From the NCBI GenBank assembly GCA_029203185.1, contig CP119310.1, positions 3,726,001 through 3,790,000 of the forward strand: 64,000 nucleotides of DNA. Direction: 5' to 3'. Under the pieces are notes generated by a model. It was not told the DNA's origin, searched no databases, and worked only from the letters and a program-made list of their open reading frames with translations. Positions 48,201-57,322 of the stretch are shown here, in pieces. Numbering within the stretch: the stretch's first letter is position 1; every line of letters begins with the position of its first letter. The DNA is from Candidatus Chryseobacterium colombiense (GTDB taxonomy: Bacteria; Bacteroidota; Bacteroidia; Flavobacteriales; Weeksellaceae). Both the position numbers and the translations under genes were made by a program.

Positions 48201-50023
48201 TTGAAATTATTTCTCTGATTTCATCATCATTTACTTCAAAAAATGGATTTGAACGATTAAATGCTGAACTGTCAAAAGAAATTAAAGCCTTTGCGGAACA
48301 ATATCAGTTTTTTTTAGATGTTGATTTTTCAAATGCTGCGGAATATTTGAAAACAGAAGACCGACAGCATTTTATGATCTCTGAAAAAGCAGCGGCTTTG
48401 TATCAAACCTTTTTAAAAAATTTAAAAGAACAAGCGAAAGATATTGAATTTACAGATCAGCTGAAAATGCTGCATCTTTATCCTTCTGCATGTTTTTCAA
48501 TGGCAGAAAGCGCGTTGGAAGCATTTGTAGGTCATACAGAATTAAATATCGAAAACGGAATTATTAAGGAAGTAGCAGTGTTTTTAATTTCTCAGAATTT
48601 TGAAGAAAAAAATATTCGCTACACAACTTATGAAGTAAGCTTAAAAGAATTACGCTCTCTGGAAAAAGATACTGAATATATTTTGAATTATTATGAATTC
48701 ACATCACGTTTAAAACACTACAGCGAGATTACTGTTCCGAAATTCAGACATCTGAATGAGTTGAAGGCAAAATGGGTGAATGAGAAAAAGAAAGCCCTGA
48801 AAATAGAGACGTTCCAGTCTCAGGTTCTGAGTTCTTTTGTAAGAAATAAACTGATCAGTGAAGTCTATTTTCCTTTAATCGGAGCCAATCTGGCAAAACA
48901 GTTGGGAACCGTAGGAAATGACAAGCGTACTGACAGAATGGGAATGCTGCTTCTGGTTTCGCCTCCTGGTTACGGTAAAACGACCTTGATGGAATATATG
49001 GCAGACCGAATGGGATTGGTTTTTATGAAAATTAATGGTCCGTCCATTGGTCACGATATTGTTTCTACAGATCCGGACGAAGCTAAAAATGCAGGGGCAA
49101 GACAGGAACTTGAAAAGCTGAATTTGGCTTTGGAAATGGGAGATAATGTAATGCTGTATTTGGATGATATTCAGCATTGCAACCCTGAATTTTTGCAGAA
49201 ATTCATTTCTTTAGCAGACGGGCAGAGAAAAATTGAAGGAATCTACAATGGCGAAAGCAAAACGTATGACTTAAGATCAAAACGTTTTTGTCTGATAATG
49301 GCAGGAAATCCATATACGGAAAGCGGTGAGAAATTCAGAATTCCGGATATGTTGGCTAACCGTTCAGATACCTATAATTTGGGGGAGATTTCAGGCAGTA
49401 AAACTGATTTGTTTGATTTAAGCTTAATTGAAAATGCTTTGATGTCCAATGAATATCTCACAAGACTTACGAATCCGGGAATGCAAAACTTATACGAATT
49501 GTATGGCAGCATCGTTTCGGATAATCCAAATGTTGATTTAATCGGAAACTTTAGCTCCAACGAAATTTCAGATTTCAGAAAAGTACTGGAAAATACATTG
49601 AAAGTAAGAGAAACAGTTTTAAAAGTAAATGCTCAATATATTTCTTCTGCAGCCATGGCCGATGAATACAGAAACGAGCCAACTTTTAAATTGCAGGGAT
49701 CTTACCGAAATATGAATAAACTGATTGCCCAGATCCAACCGATTTTGAAAGAAGATGAGGTAACACAAAGTGTCCTGAATCATTATCAGAATGAATCTCA
49801 GACTTTAACAACTGGAGCAGAAGCGAATATGCTAAAGTTAAAGGAGTTGATGGGAATAATGAATGAAAATGAAACGGAGCGTTGGGAAGAGATCAAAAAA
49901 ACATTTGTGAAAAATAAAACACTGAAAGGTCTGGGAGAGAACGACAGAATGGCGCAGGTGGTTGCTTTGCTTGCCCAGTTCAGTGAAGGCCTGGAAGGAA
50001 TAAAAGATGTTCTTAAAAACTAA
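45215..50023 (+). CDS. Giant AAA+ ATPase of the flotillin/PspA cluster
   Basis: 1602 residues. Helical N-terminal two-thirds with coiled-coil parts (residues 490-830), then a single AAA+ module: Walker A SPPGYGKTTLMEYMAD (lysine near residue 1253), Walker B VMLYLDDIQHC (near 1312), sensor 1 LIMAGNPYTESG. Proteins of this kind are often named DNA repair ATPase in databases, without experimental basis known to me. In this locus it may remodel membrane or protein complexes with PspA and flotillin. The start ATG lies 266 nt after the flotillin stop. Confidence 0.8.
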   Translation: MSEKLNSGTYEIIQNRLNDQKSDLIQRLQQLNEKRKDIFGGVDFSLIANERISTDHNCVAKDIYSLKDSLIFGSNAHLGLQTEINITDVFSVYKINNNRFEPQDSSLINDEVFIDEFKNLYKYYRNTFFARFHFTENYLYMVFQLSESTTDIKAFKWLIKEDQLVYVDSRSASEVTYPPQHGFAWTKATRDMQRNGKFPHVSLADKVFVESIGGDITIKIEDNTETGKGIYSEDVIHKDQNLDDAEIHFCDLDNLVIFKIRPYQETERYFIYNHKEKNVSRVDTLKHSGVLLPENQGILFSNGYALQTGGLKVISQDINRLHYLKTIQEPNGENFMYVFYDDKTNNYQLISYNIITQTIETPIRCSGYTILNNGELIYLRESVETTKHHLAQIWQTPYSKELQPNLEKSDSLLYKIGNKDIVRVMAESQELITLLNKKDSYSGLYDDIVKLSTAILDSYYFLNDDEVQNLDLPLKEIRNIAHSAINEYEKVVEQKKSTAEAVEKIKAVCEKILDDTKRINYSQLTDYIDMLSQIRALRGEITGARELKYVEVPLLDQLEKSLADRSDELSNACVNFLLQENSLAPYQQRAQTISENIINLQKAIDAKTIDEEITNLSGQLELLVDIVNNLKIEDTSHSTQIIENISVIFARLNQERLELTKRKREISGKELSADFQAQMTLFDQSVINFLELSQTPEKCDEYLTKLSIQLEEMETKFVDFDEFIQKIGEKREEVYGHFQNKRVQLTESRNKRTQSLYDSAKRILKSVQTKAESFDSENEINGYFATDLMVEKVRDLSRQLSEMEDSAKSEEIQTLLKTSQQESVRKLKDKKEIYADGDHVIALGDYKFAVNQQKLDLTLVMRNAQYYYHLTGTAFYERLQFDALSDYKEVWNQEFISENNAVKRFEYLAWNIFSKHKNIQTEEQNRDFIQQFMTQHFGEGLVKGIHDEDALTIVSKLQQIHNELGLMRFTSEERALAQLFWNFLEDERKEYYQKQFEIISLISSSFTSKNGFERLNAELSKEIKAFAEQYQFFLDVDFSNAAEYLKTEDRQHFMISEKAAALYQTFLKNLKEQAKDIEFTDQLKMLHLYPSACFSMAESALEAFVGHTELNIENGIIKEVAVFLISQNFEEKNIRYTTYEVSLKELRSLEKDTEYILNYYEFTSRLKHYSEITVPKFRHLNELKAKWVNEKKKALKIETFQSQVLSSFVRNKLISEVYFPLIGANLAKQLGTVGNDKRTDRMGMLLLVSPPGYGKTTLMEYMADRMGLVFMKINGPSIGHDIVSTDPDEAKNAGARQELEKLNLALEMGDNVMLYLDDIQHCNPEFLQKFISLADGQRKIEGIYNGESKTYDLRSKRFCLIMAGNPYTESGEKFRIPDMLANRSDTYNLGEISGSKTDLFDLSLIENALMSNEYLTRLTNPGMQNLYELYGSIVSDNPNVDLIGNFSSNEISDFRKVLENTLKVRETVLKVNAQYISSAAMADEYRNEPTFKLQGSYRNMNKLIAQIQPILKEDEVTQSVLNHYQNESQTLTTGAEANMLKLKELMGIMNENETERWEEIKKTFVKNKTLKGLGENDRMAQVVALLAQFSEGLEGIKDVLKN

Positions 50024-50031
50024 TAACCATG

Positions 50032-50060
50032 AAAGGCTGCAAATAAATGCAGCCTTTTTT
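50032..50060 (+). terminator. Terminator after the giant ATPase gene
   Basis: AAAGGCTGCA pairs with TGCAGCCTTT, loop AATAAA, followed by TTTT. Confidence 0.88.
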
Positions 50061-50174
50061 AATGGAATGTATTATCTTATTATCAATGAATATCATATTT
50101 CCTTCAGTGAAGTTTGTATATTTGGAAATCAAGAGAAAAGCAATAAAATAAATCTGCTAAAATAGACAAACAGA

Positions 50175-51623
50175 ATGTTATTCAACTCCATAGAATTTTT
50201 AATTTTCTTGCCAATCGTTTTTGTAATATATTGGAGCTTAGTCAATAAAAATTTAAAATTTCAAAACGGATTATTATTTATAGCGAGTTACGTTTTCTAT
50301 GCTTGTTGGGATTGGCGTTTTCTCTTTTTGCTGATGTTTTCTACCTTATTGGATTATTTTACAGGTTTGAAAATGCAAGATGCAGGGAATTTAAAAATCA
50401 AAAAGATTTGGTTTTGGTTAAGCATTGTTATCAATCTCGGATTCTTAGGAGTATTTAAATACTATAACTTTTTCGCAACATCTTTTGCGGAGCTCTTTGA
50501 ATATCTAGGTTGGAAATCTAGTCCAATATTAATTCATGTAATTCTTCCATTAGGTATCTCTTTTTATACTTTTCATGGACTTTCCTATGTAATAGATGTT
50601 TATAATAATAAGATTAAAGCAGAAAAGAATTTTATAGATTATGCATTATTTGTAAGTTTCTTTCCCCTTTTAGTGGCCGGACCGATAGAAAGAGCTACTC
50701 ATCTTCTTCCGCAGATTAAAGAGAAAAGGTTTTTTAATTATGATAAAGCTGTAGATGGTATGCGGCAGGTACTTTGGGGATTATTCAAAAAAATAGTAAT
50801 AGCAGATAATTGTGCAGAATTTGCAAATCAGATTTTTAATAATTCTGCAGATATGAATGGAAGCGCCTTGGTTTTAGGGGCTATCTTTTTTACTTTCCAG
50901 ATTTATGGAGATTTTTCAGGATATTCTGATATTGCTATAGGTACGGCAAGACTATTTGGAATTGATTTGTTGCGAAATTTTGCCTTCCCTTATTTTTCAA
51001 GAGATTTTGCTGAGTTCTGGAGACGATGGCATATTTCGCTTTCTTCATGGTTTAAGGACTATTTATATATTCCATTAGGAGGAAGTAAAGGCGGAAAATG
51101 GATGCGGATAAGAAATACATTTATTATTTTTATTGTGAGCGGATTTTGGCATGGAGCGAATTGGACCTTTGTTGTATGGGGATTGCTGAATGCAATTTTT
51201 ATTATGCCTTCCATCATTATGAGAACCAATCGAAACAATATGGAAGTGGTATCGAAAGGCAGACTTTTGCCAACATTAAGTGAGTTTTTACAAATCATAA
51301 TAACTTTTGGACTGACTGTTTTTGCATGGATATTTTTTAGAGCGGAAAATATAACGCATGCCTATCATTATATATCAGGAATTTTTTCTGAATCGCTATT
51401 AGAACTCCCTGAATTTGAACATAAGAAGAAAGCGATTATAGTGATTGTTCTGATTATAATTTTTATGATGATTGAATGGAAAGGACGTGAAGATAAGTAT
51501 GCTATTGAAACCTTAGGTTTACATTGGAGGAAACCTCTCAGGTATGCAATCTACTATGCAATCATTATTGCTATTTTTTGGTTCGGAGGCAACGTACAGC
51601 AATTTATTTATTTTCAATTTTAA
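50175..51623 (+). CDS. MBOAT family O-acyltransferase (AlgI-like)
   Basis: 482 residues, polytopic membrane protein of the MBOAT family. The catalytic histidine lies in SGFWHGANWTFVVWG (near residue 321). Other family parts: VAGPIERATHLLPQI, GDFSGYSDIAIG and EFWRRWHISLSSWF. AlgI-type proteins move acetyl groups across the membrane for O-acetylation of a polysaccharide. The AlgX/AlgJ-like protein encoded 3 nt downstream would finish the transfer. The acceptor polymer is unknown. Confidence 0.93.
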   Translation: MLFNSIEFLIFLPIVFVIYWSLVNKNLKFQNGLLFIASYVFYACWDWRFLFLLMFSTLLDYFTGLKMQDAGNLKIKKIWFWLSIVINLGFLGVFKYYNFFATSFAELFEYLGWKSSPILIHVILPLGISFYTFHGLSYVIDVYNNKIKAEKNFIDYALFVSFFPLLVAGPIERATHLLPQIKEKRFFNYDKAVDGMRQVLWGLFKKIVIADNCAEFANQIFNNSADMNGSALVLGAIFFTFQIYGDFSGYSDIAIGTARLFGIDLLRNFAFPYFSRDFAEFWRRWHISLSSWFKDYLYIPLGGSKGGKWMRIRNTFIIFIVSGFWHGANWTFVVWGLLNAIFIMPSIIMRTNRNNMEVVSKGRLLPTLSEFLQIIITFGLTVFAWIFFRAENITHAYHYISGIFSESLLELPEFEHKKKAIIVIVLIIIFMMIEWKGREDKYAIETLGLHWRKPLRYAIYYAIIIAIFWFGGNVQQFIYFQF

Positions 51624-51626
51624 CGG

Positions 51627-52670
51627 ATGATCAGGAAATTTATACTTAAAACAGCTTTTTTTATTCTTCCTGCAATAATTTTGTTCGGAGTGAGATCAAT
51701 CTGGATGATTAAGATTGAGAGTCCTGATGTTTTGAGAATGGGAATGATTCCTAATATTTATAAGAATTATAGGGATCGGTTCGACCTATCTGATCGAGAA
51801 AAATTCGAAAGATTGTCGAAAACCAAAAAACGGGATTTTGATATTTTAACAATAGGCGATTCATTTTCAGAACAGAAAGGATATGGTTATAATCATTTTT
51901 TAGCGGAAAAGTATACTGTTTTGCATGTGGATCGTTTCATTTTTGATAATCAAATTCAAGGATTGATTAATCTTACAAATGGAGACTTCTTTGATCATTA
52001 TAGAATTAAATATGTTGTTCTTCAGAATGTAGAACGTGACTTTATTGAGAATCTTAAAGGAATAAACTTTAAAACAAAAATTTCACAGCATCAAATAGAT
52101 TCTTTGGTTGCAGATCATAAAAAAGAATTAGAAAAAGAGCAGATAGAGTATGATTTCTTTTCCAAGTCAACACTTCAGTTTCCTCTTTATTATTTGCCTA
52201 AGTTTTTTCTGAGTAGTAATTATCTTTCAAATGGTCTAATTTATAATTACAATCTGAGCTCGAAAAAACTGTTTAGTAATAAGTCTGATAAATTACTTTT
52301 CTATAAAAATGATATTCTATCTCTGGAAGAGAATAATAAATTGTCAAATAGTATATCATTAAATATTACTTTGAATAAAATAGCTCATAAACTTCAACAA
52401 AGACATATTAAGCTGATTGTATTACCTTCTCCGGATAAATATGACTTGTATTATGAGTATATAAAGGATAAGACTCATTTTGAAAAACCATTATTCTTTG
52501 AGCATCTCCGTCCTTTTAAAAAAGATTATTTATATATTGATTCTAAAGAAGTTTTGAAAAACTACATTGACAGTCAACCTGATGTTTATTTTTATGATGA
52601 TACGCATTGGTCTCCTGTAGCTTCTAAAGTCATAGCCCAAAAAATCAATACGTTGATTGATAATAGATAA
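51627..52670 (+). CDS. AlgX/AlgJ-like SGNH-hydrolase-fold acetyltransferase
   Basis: 347 residues with an N-terminal membrane anchor (FILKTAFFILPAIILFGV). Catalytic motifs of the family: ILTIGDSFSEQKGYG (Ser nucleophile) and, near the end, FYDDTHWSPVASKV (Asp and His). It would accept acetyl from the MBOAT partner on the periplasmic side. The two genes are 3 nt apart. Codon use is more A/T-rich than in the neighbours, so the pair may be laterally acquired. Confidence 0.88.
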   Translation: MIRKFILKTAFFILPAIILFGVRSIWMIKIESPDVLRMGMIPNIYKNYRDRFDLSDREKFERLSKTKKRDFDILTIGDSFSEQKGYGYNHFLAEKYTVLHVDRFIFDNQIQGLINLTNGDFFDHYRIKYVVLQNVERDFIENLKGINFKTKISQHQIDSLVADHKKELEKEQIEYDFFSKSTLQFPLYYLPKFFLSSNYLSNGLIYNYNLSSKKLFSNKSDKLLFYKNDILSLEENNKLSNSISLNITLNKIAHKLQQRHIKLIVLPSPDKYDLYYEYIKDKTHFEKPLFFEHLRPFKKDYLYIDSKEVLKNYIDSQPDVYFYDDTHWSPVASKVIAQKINTLIDNR

Positions 52671-52831
52671 CGTACAGTTTTTTTTACTCATATCTAAAAA
52701 CAGGAAATTGCAGATTCATATTTAAGTCTTTACCTTTGCAGAAATTATGATAACAAAAAACTTCTTTTGAAGTTGCAACGCCTTTAGGATTAAAAAAAAT
52801 TATAATTACATCCTTAAACCTATTTTTTCCA

Positions 52832-54370
52832 ATGGAAAAAGCTTTTAAACTTTTCGACTTTTCACAGAAAATCAACTATAAAAATGAAATTTTAGCAGGA
52901 TTTACGGTGGCAATGACCATGATTCCTGAATCACTGTCGTTTGCTATTCTTGCCGGACTTTCTCCTCTTACAGGTTTGTATGCTGCCTTTATGATGGGGC
53001 TGGTTACTGCAATTTTAGGCGGCCGTCCCGGAATGGTTTCCGGTGGAGCAGGAGCAACGATTGTTGTTTTAATAGCTTTAATAAAAACCCATGGGATAGA
53101 ATATCTCTTTGCAACGGTTGTTCTTGCCGGGATTTTCCAGCTGTTGGTAGGTGTTCTGAAATTGGGGAAATTCGTGAGATTAATTCCACAACCGGTAATG
53201 TATGGCTTTTTAAATGGTTTGGCGGTTATTATTTTTATGGCGCAGATCGAGCAGTTCAAAATTACCGATGCCAATAGAAATGTAAACTGGCTTCAAGGAA
53301 CTTCACTGTATATTATGGCTGGTTTAACCGCTTTGACGATTGCGATTGTTTACTTCTTTCCAAAAATTACAAAAGTAGTTCCGGCATCCCTGGTTGCTAT
53401 TTTAATTGTTTTTGGAGTTGTTGTAGGATTTGGGATCCATACAAAGACAGTGGCGGATATTGCTCATATCAGCGGGAGCTTGCCAAGTTTTCATATTCCG
53501 GGTGTTCCTTTTTCATTAGAAACCTTACAGATCATTTTTCCGTATGCTTTGATTATGGCGGGAGTTGGTTTAATTGAATCATTGCTGACATTATCTATGG
53601 TTGATGAAATTACAAACTCAAAAGGAAATACCAATAAAGAATCTGTAGCGCAAGGTTTAGCCAATATTACGAATGGTTTCTTTGGAGGAATGGGAGGTTG
53701 TGCCATGGTTGCGCAGACTTTAGTAAATTTAAATGCCGGTTCAAGAGCCAGACTTTCAGGCATTATAGCATCCCTAATGATTTTGATTATCATTTTAGTG
53801 GGTGCCCCTTTTATCGAAAAAATTCCGATGGCGGCTTTGGTGGGAGTGATGATGATGGTGGCAATCAGTACCTTTCAATGGGTATCGATCAGAATTGTCA
53901 ACAAAATGCCGAAGTCTGATATTTTTGTTGGAATAACAGTGGCTTTAATTACCATTGTTCTTCACAATCTGGCATTGGCGGTTTTAGTAGGAGTGATCAT
54001 TTCTGCATTGGTTTTTGCCTGGGATAATGCGACAAGGATTCGTGCCCGGAAATATACCGATAGAAACGGAATCAAATACTATGAGATTTCCGGACCGTTA
54101 TTCTTCGGATCTGTTACCACTTTTACAGATAAATTTGACCCAATGAACGATCCTGAACAGGTAGTGATTGATTTCAAAGCAAGCCGGATTGTTGATATGA
54201 GTGCTATTGATGCTTTAGACAAATTATCCAAACGATATACCCAGCAAAATAAAAAACTGCATTTAAAACATCTGAGTGAAGATTGCCGGAAAATGCTGAA
54301 AAATGCTGAAGCAGTTATCGAAGTAAATATTCAGGACGATCCGACTTATAAAGTGATGCCTGAGAAGTAA
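52832..54370 (+). CDS. SulP family anion transporter
   Basis: 512 residues. The membrane part has SulP motifs near the N-terminus (NEILAGFTVAMTMIPESLSF, LSPLTGLYAAFMMG) and about ten further helices. A cytoplasmic STAS domain occupies residues ~405-510 (ISGPLFFGSVTTFTDKF, VDMSAIDALDKL). Members carry sulfate, bicarbonate or dicarboxylates; the substrate here cannot be set. The ATG at 52832 is in good context. Monocistronic, with an A/T-rich promoter region before it. Confidence 0.9.
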   Translation: MEKAFKLFDFSQKINYKNEILAGFTVAMTMIPESLSFAILAGLSPLTGLYAAFMMGLVTAILGGRPGMVSGGAGATIVVLIALIKTHGIEYLFATVVLAGIFQLLVGVLKLGKFVRLIPQPVMYGFLNGLAVIIFMAQIEQFKITDANRNVNWLQGTSLYIMAGLTALTIAIVYFFPKITKVVPASLVAILIVFGVVVGFGIHTKTVADIAHISGSLPSFHIPGVPFSLETLQIIFPYALIMAGVGLIESLLTLSMVDEITNSKGNTNKESVAQGLANITNGFFGGMGGCAMVAQTLVNLNAGSRARLSGIIASLMILIIILVGAPFIEKIPMAALVGVMMMVAISTFQWVSIRIVNKMPKSDIFVGITVALITIVLHNLALAVLVGVIISALVFAWDNATRIRARKYTDRNGIKYYEISGPLFFGSVTTFTDKFDPMNDPEQVVIDFKASRIVDMSAIDALDKLSKRYTQQNKKLHLKHLSEDCRKMLKNAEAVIEVNIQDDPTYKVMPEK

Positions 54371-54477
54371 TTTTTTATTCCTTTCGGGCGAGAGTCACAG
54401 AAATATAAATAGGCTGTCTTGGATTTAAATGGTATCTTTGACGGTAAGCTATCCACAATATTTTAATATAAAACATA

Positions 54478-55512
54478 GTGAAACAAAATATATTAGATCT
54501 GCACCCGGCTTTGGTGTGGGGATTTGCCATAACAGTATTGGTTATGTTGCTTTTAGACTTAGGAATTTTTAATAAAAAAAGCCACGAAGTTTCCTCAAAA
54601 GAAGCTACCATCTGGTCGGTGGTTTGGATTTCTTTGTCTATGATTTTCTCTGGTGTTGTGTATTGGGTCTTTAATGAAGCTGAAGGGCATAAACTGGCCG
54701 TTGAAAAATTCACCCAATATCAGGCAGCGTACTGGATAGAAAAGGCACTTTCCGTAGATAATCTTTTTGTTTTTATTTTAGTATTCGGATTCTTTAAGGT
54801 TCCTAAAAATCTTCATCATAAGGTGTTGTTTTGGGGAATTATCGGTGCTTTAATATTCAGGGCGATATTTATTTTTGCAGGGATAGGAATTATCAACCTG
54901 ACATACCTTCCTGAAATGGAAGTATTTGGTGATCCTGTAAAGATTAATGTCGTTATGACCCTATTCGGGTTGTTTCTTGTATATGCAGGAATAAAATCAT
55001 GGGGAGGACATGACGACCAGGAAAATGAAGACTATAGCGATTCCGCCGGTGCAAAACTGGTAAAAAGCTTTTGGAAAGTTTCTTCCACTTATGATGGAGA
55101 TAAATTCTTCACTATTCAAAACGGAATAAAAATGGCGACCCCACTTTTGGTGGTGGTTGCTGTCATTGAATTTACGGATGTTCTTTTTGCGGTAGATTCC
55201 ATTCCTGCCATCTTTGCGATTTCGAACGATCCGTTTATCCTTTACACCTCAAATATTTTTGCCATTTTAGGATTGAGATCACTGTATTTCTTATTGGCTA
55301 ATTTCATTTATATGTTTAGTAAATTATCCTATGGTTTGGCGATTATTTTATCCTTTATTGGAGTGAAAATGCTTATTGCTCCATGGATTCATATTCCATC
55401 TCCGGTTTCTTTAGGAATTGTAGGAGGAGTTTTACTGATTTCCGTAATTGTTTCGATGCTATTTCCGGATAATAAAATGAAAAAACAACTGGAAGAAAAT
55501 GAAAATATCTAG
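54478..55512 (+). CDS. TerC family membrane protein
   Basis: 344 residues from a GTG start, with 8-9 hydrophobic helices. TerC landmarks: the EKALSVDNLFVFILVFGFF stretch, FTDVLFAVDSIPAIFAIS with acidic residues inside membrane helices, and FAILGLRSLYFLLANF. TerC proteins export or handle metal ions such as manganese during secretion. It is followed by a terminator. Name tellurite resistance is historic and does not prove that function. Confidence 0.92.
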   Translation: MKQNILDLHPALVWGFAITVLVMLLLDLGIFNKKSHEVSSKEATIWSVVWISLSMIFSGVVYWVFNEAEGHKLAVEKFTQYQAAYWIEKALSVDNLFVFILVFGFFKVPKNLHHKVLFWGIIGALIFRAIFIFAGIGIINLTYLPEMEVFGDPVKINVVMTLFGLFLVYAGIKSWGGHDDQENEDYSDSAGAKLVKSFWKVSSTYDGDKFFTIQNGIKMATPLLVVVAVIEFTDVLFAVDSIPAIFAISNDPFILYTSNIFAILGLRSLYFLLANFIYMFSKLSYGLAIILSFIGVKMLIAPWIHIPSPVSLGIVGGVLLISVIVSMLFPDNKMKKQLEENENI

Positions 55513-55537
55513 GCTTTACATTGAATAAAGCCTTTTT
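55511..55537. terminator. Terminator after the TerC gene
   Basis: AGGCTTTA pairs with TAAAGCCT across a short loop, then TTTTTT. It serves the converging catalase-like gene too. Confidence 0.8.
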
Positions 55538-56538
55538 TATTTATACTTTAAAAGCTTATTGATCTTTTTTCTTGTCTGCAGAGAAACTTTATACGCTTCA
55601 TCTCTCAATTTCTGAATTTTTCCGACTGGCTGAAAGATCTCTGCGCTTTCAAACGGGTTGAAAGACAATAATTCATTGTCGCAGCTATCCGAATTTTGAA
55701 AAGAATTTTTTTCAAATCTGATTTTTCCCAATTTTATGAAAGGTGAGTTTTTCCATTCAATATTTAATTGATTAATTGGTTGATATTTAATATCATAACA
55801 GAGCTGAATGAAAACTTCAGCTTCATACTCATTGTTTTCAAAAAAGCTTTTGACAGATTTTTTTACTTCTCTTCTCGTTCCCAGTTTTTTCTGAATATTT
55901 TTTGGACGTATTTTGATCTTCATCATTTTATCATCCAGCCTGTAAGCGCCTACAGAATGATAATCAAACGACAGGATAAAATCATTTCTTTTCAGGAAAA
56001 GGCCAATACTATGCTTTATAAAAGAGAATGTAAGCAAAGAAGGAACAATTTTCCACGTATTCTTTATAAATAATGTCCAGTTTCCCCACTTTTTAGCATA
56101 GAACTTATTGATGGCTGTAAACATTTTTAAAAATGTAGAAACCGAATTGGTGGGAAACAACGGGAAGTTTACAAGAGGATAATTTGAAATAGTACGCCCT
56201 GCGTCATCTTTTATCTTGATCGAAAAACCATAAGCCGGAATATCTTTTTCATTCCTTTTTACTTTCAGGTTGGCGTTGGAAAGTCTGGCGACGATCTCAT
56301 ACTTTTCCTTATCAAAAAGATATTTTAAATCTTGCGGAAGATAGGGATCGATAATAAAATTTCCTGACAGAACAGCATATGTTTTTGCATGAGCATTTCT
56401 GGTAGCATAGTTGACATCACTTATAGAGGGAGATTGTTCTACGAAATCAGCGATACTTTTCTTCGTTTCTTCCAGGAGTTGCTTTTCCTCATAGGAGAGC
56501 TTATCGAAGTTTTTATTATATTGTAATGGATGTGGCAT
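55537..56538 (-). CDS. Catalase-like heme protein
   Basis: 333 residues. RNAHAKTYAVLSGNFII near residue 46 has the catalase His, and EIVARLSNANLK and YGFSIKIKDD follow as in the catalase core. FNPFESAEIFQPVGKIQKLR near the C-terminus is typical of the small catalase-related family with the heme-ligand region before it. It lacks an obvious Tyr-ligand RxxxY consensus in the usual place, so enzymatic activity may differ from true catalase (peroxidase or heme-lipid oxygenase). Single gene on the minus strand. Confidence 0.75.
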   Translation of the reverse strand: MPHPLQYNKNFDKLSYEEKQLLEETKKSIADFVEQSPSISDVNYATRNAHAKTYAVLSGNFIIDPYLPQDLKYLFDKEKYEIVARLSNANLKVKRNEKDIPAYGFSIKIKDDAGRTISNYPLVNFPLFPTNSVSTFLKMFTAINKFYAKKWGNWTLFIKNTWKIVPSLLTFSFIKHSIGLFLKRNDFILSFDYHSVGAYRLDDKMMKIKIRPKNIQKKLGTRREVKKSVKSFFENNEYEAEVFIQLCYDIKYQPINQLNIEWKNSPFIKLGKIRFEKNSFQNSDSCDNELLSFNPFESAEIFQPVGKIQKLRDEAYKVSLQTRKKINKLLKYK

Positions 56539-56768
56539 TTAGTTTTTAAATCCAATTATAACGCCAAGTTTCCGAAAAGCTGTTAACGCAGTATTAAAGA
56601 TATTTGAACTTTTTAAGTTGAAAAAGGCAATAATAAAGCAGGTTGTCTGTAATTGTTTGATAATAAAAAGATTAAATGCTATGAGTTTGATTTTATCTCC
56701 CCGAAACTTCTATTTCTGGGTTTCTTTCTTCCCAGCTTAAAGTCTTATCTTTGTAAAAATATTTAATT

Positions 56769-57203
56769 ATGGGAGTAGCAGATTTGTTATTTAAGCGTAA
56801 AAAAGAACTGGCAGAGAAAAACCTGAAAGACGGTAAAGAATACATGGAAGAATATGGTAAAAGAGAAAGTGTTGTTACTTTGCCAAGTGGATTACAATAT
56901 GAGATTATTACCGAAGGTGATGGGGCAAAACCAGGTCCGAGATCTACAGTAAAATGCCATTATCACGGAACAACAATCACCGGGAAAGTTTTCGACAGCT
57001 CTGTAAAAAGAGGAACACCTGCATCATTTCCTTTAAACCGGGTGATTTCAGGTTGGACTGAAGCACTTCAGCTTATGCCTGTAGGAAGTAAATGGAGACT
57101 GATCCTTCCTCCGCATCTGGCGTATGGAGATCAGGAAATCAGCAAAGAAATAGGACCAAACAGTACACTTATTTTTGAAGTGGAACTGCTGGGAATTAAA
57201 TAG
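56769..57203 (+). CDS. FKBP-type peptidyl-prolyl isomerase
   Basis: 144 residues. The FKBP domain covers about residues 40-143: VTLPSGLQYEIITEGDG, VKCHYHGTTITGKVFDSS, VISGWTEALQLMPVGSKW and LPPHLAYGDQEI, with the pocket aromatic residues in place. A helical N-terminal part resembles FklB/Mip proteins. There is no signal peptide, so it is cytoplasmic. It catalyses cis-trans isomerisation of Xaa-Pro bonds in folding proteins. A strong terminator follows. Confidence 0.94.
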   Translation: MGVADLLFKRKKELAEKNLKDGKEYMEEYGKRESVVTLPSGLQYEIITEGDGAKPGPRSTVKCHYHGTTITGKVFDSSVKRGTPASFPLNRVISGWTEALQLMPVGSKWRLILPPHLAYGDQEISKEIGPNSTLIFEVELLGIK

Positions 57204-57223
57204 TCTGTTCTTAAAAATAACTT

Positions 57224-57254
57224 AAAAATTCACCTGAATCCGGGTGAATTTTTT
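57224..57254 (+). terminator. Terminator after the FKBP gene
   Basis: AAATTCACC pairs with GGGTGAATTT, loop TGAATCC, followed by TTTT. Confidence 0.88.
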
Positions 57255-57322
57255 TATTTATAGTATATTAGTATAAGTTTGTTTTCACTTTTATAGCTTA
57301 CCAAAAACATAAATACAACAAT

